From the NCBI GenBank assembly GCA_013202335.1, contig JABMQR010000047.1:1-30370 (forward strand): a stretch of 30,370 nt of DNA, given 5' to 3'. A program made the position numbers and the translations under genes. The notes under the pieces are model-generated. The model saw only the letters and a program-made list of their open reading frames with translations. It searched no databases and was not told where the DNA came from. This document shows, piece after piece, positions 25,088 to 30,370 of this stretch. The DNA is from Bacteroidota bacterium (GTDB taxonomy: Bacteria > Spirochaetota > Spirochaetia > JABMQR01). Position 1 is the stretch's first letter. Every line of letters starts with the position of its first letter.

Positions 25088-25830
25088 AAGCAGTAATACT
25101 TGCTGCAGGAATAGGCAGCAGACTTTCACCTTACACAAATATTATACCAAAAGCACTTATGCCAATCTCACTGGATGAATCCGGAAAATTCCGATCAATT
25201 CTGGAACAGCTGATTTACCAGATCTCTTTGGCTGGTATCACAGAGATAATTATTGTCGTGAATTATAAAGCAGAATTAATAAAATCATATCTTGGTGACG
25301 GTGACCGGTTCGGGATCAAACTGACATATGTTGAGCAGGAAGTACTCGATGGAAATGGCGGTGCATATTACAGAGCCCAGAAATTTATTAAACCCGGTGA
25401 AAGCGTTTTTATAACTGATTGTGACAACTTCCTTTCAGATGATACCTGTATCAAGCAGTTTACTGAATTTCATGCTGGACAAAGTAATGATATATCTGTC
25501 GGAACGTTTCCTGTTGAGGACATAACAAGATATGCGATCATTCGGGTAGATGATAACCACAAACCCATAGATATATTTGAGAAACCCACAGACCGTGAAA
25601 AATGGGGAAATACCGCCAAAAGCGGGATGCTTATTTTAGGTCCTGAATTGGCGCAAAGCAGCAGAGAAATATCCCGTACAACTGAAAATGAATTTACCAC
25701 TACAATGATCATCGCACATGCAATACGGGAAGATAAACAAACAGGATTATTCCCTATCGAGTGTGAATTTACCGACATCGGCACATGGAAGGATTATATC
25801 AGGATTTTCAAAGGGCAGCTTACTCATTAA
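25084..25830 (+). CDS. Sugar-1-phosphate nucleotidyltransferase
   Basis: A 248-residue nucleotidyltransferase that would join a sugar-1-phosphate to a nucleotide, releasing pyrophosphate. The N-terminal signature LAAGIGSRLSPYT with PKALMPI (about residues 6-28) binds the nucleotide. ITDCDNFLSDD carries the metal-binding Asp, and FTDIGTWKDY near the end is the usual sugar-pocket segment. The length is that of the short GDP-mannose/UDP-sugar type with no C-terminal left-handed helix domain, like MurU. It starts with GTG, overlapping the kinase stop, with GGAG 8 bases upstream, so translation is coupled. Together with the kinase it forms a two-step sugar-activation module. A cytidylyltransferase (LicC-like) role is less likely given the partner kinase's motif. 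Confidence 0.85.
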   Translation: MKAVILAAGIGSRLSPYTNIIPKALMPISLDESGKFRSILEQLIYQISLAGITEIIIVVNYKAELIKSYLGDGDRFGIKLTYVEQEVLDGNGGAYYRAQKFIKPGESVFITDCDNFLSDDTCIKQFTEFHAGQSNDISVGTFPVEDITRYAIIRVDDNHKPIDIFEKPTDREKWGNTAKSGMLILGPELAQSSREISRTTENEFTTTMIIAHAIREDKQTGLFPIECEFTDIGTWKDYIRIFKGQLTH

Positions 25831-25867
25831 TGCATAATTAAACCTGATTAGAAAAGGGAGCTTCTGA

Positions 25868-27760
25868 ATGAAAAAAATGGTATGTCTCATCGTATACCTG
25901 AATAATGCACATGGATTTAAAGGCCCGGCAGTGGCAATTCAGAAAAGCATGGCACAGGATAAAAATATCGAGGTTCACTGTATAGATCTGCTTAGCCGTC
26001 TTGGTGCTCACGCTACTGATAGACTGTGGAAGGATATTGCAGTAAGAGACCTCAAAAGTGAGATACAGAATTTCATAACCTATTATGTGGTAACAAAAAT
26101 GGCATGGCTCGGTTTTGAGCTTGAGTATCAAGTAGTAAAAAAACGCCTGAAAGCTTATATTGAGGAACTCAAACCTGATTTAATTGTATCAACACATTTT
26201 ACCACAATTGGGATTCTTGGACGCTTTCTCAACAGAAAGAAGTTTGATATTCCCTTTTATGTCTATAATCCTGAAGTTATCTCCTTCCATCGTGCCTACA
26301 TGCACCGGGGAGTGACAGATTACATAGGCCCTACCCCGGATGGGTACAATGCCATACTAAAATATGGGGTTAAACCTCATAAAGCTTTTGAAAGCTCCTA
26401 CCCGCTGGATAACAAATTTAAAAAAGTATTCGAAGACCGGAAAACTGAACGGAAAATACTCGGGCTGGAAGATATCTTTACGGTGCTGCTCTCCTTTGGT
26501 GGAGAAGGTGTTGGTTCTTTCGATATTCTGAAAGAGACTATTAAGCACAACCTCCCTATTCAGATTATCGTTCTATGCGGACGAAATGAGAAAGCAGTTA
26601 AAACACTGCAGGATCTTGCGAAAAAATCCCGGCCTGTTCGTATCATCCCCCTTGGTTTTATATCAAATATGCAGGACTATTTGTATTGCTGCGACATTTC
26701 CGCAGGAAAGGCAGGAATGAATACCACGTTTGAAAGCATCTATCTGAGACGACCATTTATCGTAACTAAAGCTCTTATCAATGAACGGGTTAATGTTGCC
26801 CTTATCAGGAAGTATGATATTGGCTGGGTTCCCAAAGATGCCAATGAATTTGTCAGCATTGTCAGAGGAGCTTTTGAGAATCCTGAATCTCTTGAACCAT
26901 ACAAAAAGCGGATGGAAAATGTTACCTATACATTTTCAGCCGACAAGCTGGCTCAGGATATCATCAAACGGTTTGAGGCAAAAAAACGGCTGCCGGAAAT
27001 CACTACGCTCTTTTTTGATCTTGCCGGAACTTTATGCGATATTCCAATTGGGGATATATGGAGCCAGATAAACCAATCGGGATTCAGGAATGTTTTAGAG
27101 CATATCGGGTATGTGCAAGCTGCTGACAGCAGCCAGGTTGTATCATTAACAGATGCATTTGTGAGTCAGAAGGAAGCGCTGCGAAAGATTGCAAAGAAAA
27201 CACTGGAAGAGTTTTACCTTGGAAAACAGTTAAGTGATTTTTTCCGGAAAGAGAGTCCCAATGATGAGATTCTTAAAGATTGCCTAAAAAATATTGACCT
27301 CAATTCTACACAAACTCTGGATGAATTTGATGAACTTTTCATGAAACCTGAGCTGGATATCACTATTCCTTTTGCCAACGCTGTGAAGGTTTTGAATAAA
27401 CTGTCAAAACGCTACTCTCTGTATCTGTTAAGCAATAATGCATCGCAGAAACTTGTTGAAAAAATTGTGGAGAAGATGGGGATAGGCAGGTTCTTTAAAA
27501 AGGTCTATATCAGCTGTGATATTGGGTGGAGGAAACCGCACAGCAATTTTATAGAGCCAATTCTTGAAGAGCTGAAAATTGATACTGCACACATAGCGAT
27601 GATTGGAGACAGGTTAAATCAGGACATCCAATTAGCCCATGAGACGGGGATGCTCTCTGTCTATATCTCTGCTGCTGTGCACGAGGATAATAATGGGGTT
27701 GATCTTCCGTTTGATTTAGAGATCAGAACTCTTGAGGAACTCGTTGGTCTGCTTTCCTGA
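25868..27760 (+). CDS. MGDG-synthase-like glycosyltransferase fused to a HAD-superfamily domain
   Basis: A 630-residue two-domain protein. Residues 1-370 resemble MGDG synthase/MurG (GT28-type) glycosyltransferases: an N-terminal acceptor half with NNAHGFKGPAVAI in place of the GxGH loop, and a donor half with LLSFGGEGVGSF and the sugar-nucleotide motif ISAGKAGMNTTFESIYLRRPFIV (two pieces around 278-299). Residues 378-630 are a HAD domain: motif I FFDLAGT (D384), motif II LLSNN (522-524 region), motif III K556 in WRKPH, motif IV IGDRLNQD (D581, D586). Motif I has Ala (386) where phosphatases have the second Asp, as in phosphonatase-like HADs. AAGGGAG precedes the ATG, 37 bases after the nucleotidyltransferase. 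The inferred role is sugar transfer to a lipid or polymer using the NDP-sugar made by the two upstream genes. Confidence 0.83.
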   Translation: MKKMVCLIVYLNNAHGFKGPAVAIQKSMAQDKNIEVHCIDLLSRLGAHATDRLWKDIAVRDLKSEIQNFITYYVVTKMAWLGFELEYQVVKKRLKAYIEELKPDLIVSTHFTTIGILGRFLNRKKFDIPFYVYNPEVISFHRAYMHRGVTDYIGPTPDGYNAILKYGVKPHKAFESSYPLDNKFKKVFEDRKTERKILGLEDIFTVLLSFGGEGVGSFDILKETIKHNLPIQIIVLCGRNEKAVKTLQDLAKKSRPVRIIPLGFISNMQDYLYCCDISAGKAGMNTTFESIYLRRPFIVTKALINERVNVALIRKYDIGWVPKDANEFVSIVRGAFENPESLEPYKKRMENVTYTFSADKLAQDIIKRFEAKKRLPEITTLFFDLAGTLCDIPIGDIWSQINQSGFRNVLEHIGYVQAADSSQVVSLTDAFVSQKEALRKIAKKTLEEFYLGKQLSDFFRKESPNDEILKDCLKNIDLNSTQTLDEFDELFMKPELDITIPFANAVKVLNKLSKRYSLYLLSNNASQKLVEKIVEKMGIGRFFKKVYISCDIGWRKPHSNFIEPILEELKIDTAHIAMIGDRLNQDIQLAHETGMLSVYISAAVHEDNNGVDLPFDLEIRTLEELVGLLS

Positions 27761-27772
27761 GTTTTGGGGAAA

Positions 27773-28570
27773 TTATGAAATATTTACGGATTGCTTAACT
27801 TCAACAATGTTATAGCCAAGCTGCTTATATTTTTGTTTGGTTTCACTGCTTAAATTCCAGTCTGAAACCACCTCTGAAATCATATCTGGTTTTGCATAGG
27901 ATATAAATGAAGCCTTATCAAATTTTGATGAATCCACCAGGACATACGATATATCCGAATCAGACAGGACAATTTCATTCATTCGTGCAGTCCGCTCATC
28001 TGTTGTCATAAATCCTTTTTTACTGCTGATGGCATCAGCACCCAGGAACGCCTTGGATATATGAAACTTTTTCAGGACCTCTTCCGCAACCGATCCACAG
28101 ACATCAAGGCGTGAAAGTCTGACTTCCCCACCAAGAAGTATAACTTTACAGTAGTTGGCTATGGGATCAAAATTGGCGAGTGAGTTTGAGAGGATAACGA
28201 TATCACTGATCTCACCGCTTTTTATCCGGTTAATCAGGCTAAGTACAAACTGATGTACTGTCGTACCTGAATCACAAAATATCCGTTCACCTGACTCTAT
28301 AATTGATGCACAGTAGTTACCAATTGCCACTTTTTCATGCAAAAACCGCAGCTCTTTATTGTGATACGAGTAGTCATTCAAATATTGTTCTGAGAGTTGT
28401 ACACCTCCGTGTACCCTAATCACTTTCTGCCCTGACTCAAGTTTGGTACACATGCGTCTTGCTGTTGTCTCAGATATTTCGAGCCAATCGGCTACCTGCT
28501 TTATATCGAGTCTTCTATATGTCTGAAGCAGTTCCAGCAGTTTTTGTTCTCTTTTCTCTATTTTTGACAT
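27773..28570 (-). CDS. DeoR/GlpR-family transcriptional regulator
   Basis: A 265-residue sugar-phosphate-responsive repressor. The N-terminal helix-turn-helix (about residues 4-56) shows EKREQKLLELLQTYRRLDIK and the typical 'RVHGGV' end of the domain. The effector domain follows with IFCDSGTTVHQF (phosphate-sugar binding), ILLGGEVR, AFLGADAI and VLVDSSKFDK, all family hallmarks. AAGGAG precedes the ATG. It is encoded 75 bases downstream of the FGGY kinase on the same strand, so it probably controls that kinase operon in response to the kinase product or a downstream phosphate. It ends 12 bases from the convergent glycosyltransferase gene with no visible terminator. Confidence 0.92.
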   Translation of the reverse strand: MSKIEKREQKLLELLQTYRRLDIKQVADWLEISETTARRMCTKLESGQKVIRVHGGVQLSEQYLNDYSYHNKELRFLHEKVAIGNYCASIIESGERIFCDSGTTVHQFVLSLINRIKSGEISDIVILSNSLANFDPIANYCKVILLGGEVRLSRLDVCGSVAEEVLKKFHISKAFLGADAISSKKGFMTTDERTARMNEIVLSDSDISYVLVDSSKFDKASFISYAKPDMISEVVSDWNLSSETKQKYKQLGYNIVEVKQSVNIS

Positions 28571-28645
28571 ATCCCATTCTCCTTACTTTGAAGCTAACTA
28601 GTATCATGGCCGCACCAGATAATCAAGTATTAATCCGGTCACAAA

Positions 28646-30067
28646 TTACCCGCATGACAACACATAACGAGCTTCCAAATCTGCTGATACAAGTCTGTTC
28701 GGCACTATTTCAATTGCTTCACAGTCGGGTTTCAAGTCGTATCCTATTCCTCTTGCTGCTATTACTGCTGCCCCAACTGCACCGGCAGTTTTTCCGAACC
28801 GAATTACCACTTTTTTCTGAAAGACATCCGCTATAATCTCTGGCCAAACAGCACTCTCTGTAGGCCCTCCAACCAGCAGAATCTCTGCAAGTGTATTTAA
28901 CTCTATACCTTTCTCTATTACCAATTTTTTCATTCGGAACACCACTCCCTCAAGCACTCCTCTGGCAATTGCACTCACCTCCCAGGTGGTGCAAAGTTTA
29001 TCGAACAGGTTGTGGGTTAAAGAATTTGCAATTGGATCAATGACTGGAACCGGATCTTCTTTCCTGCACTTAATTGCCAATGCGTCAAACTCTTTAAATG
29101 GATTTCCTTCAGTAAATCCAGTAAATTTCATAAAATCAATTACCCAGGCATCAAAGAACTGGCCAATGCTTGTAAGGCTGAACATGCCGAACCAATTCCC
29201 CCCATTCTTCGATTCGTATGGATCTATAAGCATCCTTTTCTGCAGTCCTGTTTCCCGATCAGGAAGGATAACACATCCCACCCAGGATGTGCCGCAGGAG
29301 AACATAAGCTGAGATGATGCGTGCAGCTGCAGGGCCCGTGCCGCACCTGGGTGATCGAAGGAACCGAGCACTATCTCTGTTGAGGTCTGGAGTCCTGTTG
29401 CCTCTGCAGTTTCTTGTGTTACCGATCCCAGCCTGTGCCCTACCGGATATATTTCCGGTACCTGTTCCGGTTCCAGCCCGACTGCCTTAATAAAGGGCAG
29501 ATGCTTTCTTATTTTCTGTTGATCATACATATAGAATGTTGTTGCTGTTGAGGCATCCACTGCCCATTGACCGGTCAGCAGTTCTCCAAGATAGTCATTA
29601 TTCATGCATACCCGATTATGTTCTGAGAAGAGATCAGGTCTTTGCTGATGCAGCCAAAACAATCTTCCAAAGGGAAACTGCAGAGTAAAAGGCCAACCTA
29701 CTGTGGTATAAATTTCTTCATCAGTAAATCCTGCATCTTCAGCTGTTAAATTGCTACTCAACGGGCTCGTATCAAGCCAGCTGATTAAGGGGGTTAGCGG
29801 AGTCCCGGTTGGGCTAAGAAATAACAGATTACCGCTTGCCGCAACCCATGATACGGCCCGGACCTCTTCAACCTGGCTGCTCATTCTTTTTAGCAGTTTG
29901 AATATACGATTGAAGTAATCATCTGTATCAATTTCACGGATTGCAATCTGATCCGATTCTCTGAAAACAATGCGTTCTCCTGCCGAATCCAGAACTTCTC
30001 CTGATTCAGAGATCAGAACTGCTTTCATCGCAGTACTGCCGAGATCAAGCCCTATAAATCCTTTCAC
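28646..30067 (-). CDS. FGGY-family carbohydrate kinase
   Basis: A 473-residue sugar kinase. The FGGY plan is clear: GLDLGSTAMKAVL (phosphate-1 loop) at the N-terminus, LISWLDTSP, the sugar-binding NNDYLGELLTGQWAVDAST region, catalytic Asp probably in GSFDHPGAARAL, MFSCGTSW (phosphate-2), and LLVGGPTESAVWPEIIADVF (adenosine loop). The length is close to xylulokinase/gluconokinase. Specificity (xylulose, gluconate, glycerol, or another polyol) cannot be called from sequence alone. The start codon is GTG with AAGGGG upstream. It is probably co-transcribed with the DeoR-type regulator. No transporter or isomerase for a sugar is in the window, so the rest of the pathway may lie elsewhere. Confidence 0.9.
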   Translation of the reverse strand: MKGFIGLDLGSTAMKAVLISESGEVLDSAGERIVFRESDQIAIREIDTDDYFNRIFKLLKRMSSQVEEVRAVSWVAASGNLLFLSPTGTPLTPLISWLDTSPLSSNLTAEDAGFTDEEIYTTVGWPFTLQFPFGRLFWLHQQRPDLFSEHNRVCMNNDYLGELLTGQWAVDASTATTFYMYDQQKIRKHLPFIKAVGLEPEQVPEIYPVGHRLGSVTQETAEATGLQTSTEIVLGSFDHPGAARALQLHASSQLMFSCGTSWVGCVILPDRETGLQKRMLIDPYESKNGGNWFGMFSLTSIGQFFDAWVIDFMKFTGFTEGNPFKEFDALAIKCRKEDPVPVIDPIANSLTHNLFDKLCTTWEVSAIARGVLEGVVFRMKKLVIEKGIELNTLAEILLVGGPTESAVWPEIIADVFQKKVVIRFGKTAGAVGAAVIAARGIGYDLKPDCEAIEIVPNRLVSADLEARYVLSCG

Positions 30068-30171
30068 CTGTGTGTAGTCCCCTTCATTTAATTTGGTTTT
30101 TCCATTCTACCACTATTTGGTCAATAATTATAGATATTTCTCTATTTTTGAGCATTTCGTTCATTTTTTGC

Positions 30172-30201
30172 TTGACTCTGTCGTATTAATACGGCGATAA
30201 T
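30172..30201 (+). promoter_or_regulatory. Rightward promoter with operator-like palindrome in the spacer
   Basis: TTGACT (30172-30177), 18-base spacer, GATAAT (30196-30201). The spacer holds the perfect 12-base palindrome CGTATTAATACG (30182-30193), where a bound repressor would block polymerase. It diverges from the FGGY kinase gene and may be controlled by the nearby DeoR-type regulator. Confidence 0.55.
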
Positions 30202-30225
30202 GATTTATATTTGCTAATTATATAT

Positions 30226-30248
30226 AGTGATACGAAGATGGTGGGGGA
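30226..30248 (+). repeat. Dispersed intergenic repeat, copy 5
   Basis: Begins AGTGATACGAAGATGG and ends TGGGGGA, preceded by TATATAT as in copy 2. It lies about 17 bases after the predicted transcription start of the rightward promoter, so it would be in that transcript's leader. Confidence 0.6.
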
Positions 30249-30370
30249 TTTAGAGTATTGGTAAAAACTAAGTTTTTTAGTGAAAGAAGTTACACATCTA
30301 AAATTTATTTGGATAGTCATATTTTTTTATTAAATTGAGCCAATTTCATAAATCGAAGATTTATAAGAAA

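Larger units (their letters stand above)
30068..30370. other. Non-coding right end with outward-facing promoter
   Basis: 303 bases with no gene visible. It contains a rightward promoter (30172-30201) with a palindrome in its spacer, a copy of the dispersed repeat downstream of it, and the unidentified leftward promoter of the FGGY kinase gene. The product of the rightward promoter lies beyond the window or is non-coding. Confidence 0.5.

Noticed and set aside
23918..25830. LicA/LicC-type phosphocholine activation by the kinase-nucleotidyltransferase pair.
   Set aside because: The kinase has LLDCRG followed by FDPAYDIGKLYH, the pattern seen with sugar nucleotidyltransferases. The downstream enzyme is a glycosyltransferase and there is no choline transporter. 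It is not fully excluded.
1..30370. CRISPR arrays, tRNA or rRNA genes, phage or transposase genes.
   Set aside because: No regularly spaced repeats, cloverleaf-like segments or recombinase motifs were seen by eye on either strand; a dedicated covariance-model scan could still find a small RNA I missed.

Overview
The window looks like the chromosome of an anaerobic or fermentative bacterium, most plausibly a spirochaete (Spirochaetota). The main hint is the signal peptide of the peptide-binding protein at 10528-12150, which has the Ala/Gly-rich AAGAADAEA stretch after the cleavage site that is common in Spirochaeta/Sphaerochaeta-type binding proteins. Strong GGAGG-type ribosome binding sites, peptide- and amino-acid-fermentation genes and a DeoR/FGGY sugar-kinase locus fit but do not prove this. 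No rRNA, tRNA, CRISPR array or recognisable transposase was seen.

Left edge (1-1530): two rightward genes, a metal-dependent cyclase/kynurenine-formamidase-family hydrolase in a visibly AT-rich patch, and a small nitroreductase. They meet a bidirectional terminator at 1558-1592.

1602-16825 is one leftward run of twelve genes. In transcription order: a divergent ribulose-phosphate-3-epimerase-like protein, a complete oligopeptide/dipeptide ABC importer (two permeases, two ATPases, binding protein), a MATE exporter, an M29 aminopeptidase, an amidohydrolase, an iron-dependent alcohol dehydrogenase, an M3 oligopeptidase and a second amidohydrolase. Tight spacing and overlaps suggest coordinated expression. 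The set reads as uptake, hydrolysis and fermentation of peptides or N-acyl/cyclic amino-acid derivatives.

Divergent from it, 17204-18589 encodes a PLP-dependent tryptophanase/tyrosine-phenol-lyase family enzyme behind a strong sigma-70-like promoter, followed by a YheO/DauR-type regulator at 18814-19455. AT-rich palindromes in the intergenic regions are candidate operators. The likely joint role is controlled peptide uptake and amino-acid beta-elimination.

19474-27760 is different in character: an APH-fold kinase (leftward), an MMPL/RND-type membrane transporter (leftward), and a rightward three-gene operon of APH-fold kinase, sugar nucleotidyltransferase, and an MGDG-synthase-like glycosyltransferase fused to a HAD domain. 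The operon looks like sugar activation (kinase to sugar-1-phosphate, then NDP-sugar) followed by glycosyl transfer to a lipid or polymer. The divergently transcribed MMPL protein is a candidate exporter. This is the best candidate here for an undescribed pathway.

Right edge (27773-30370): a DeoR-family regulator and an FGGY sugar kinase, both leftward, then a 303-base non-coding end containing a strong rightward promoter with a palindrome in its spacer. Five copies of a short non-coding repeat (core AGTGnnACGAAGAATGGGGA) lie in the intergenic regions across the window; two form an inverted pair about 160 bases long.
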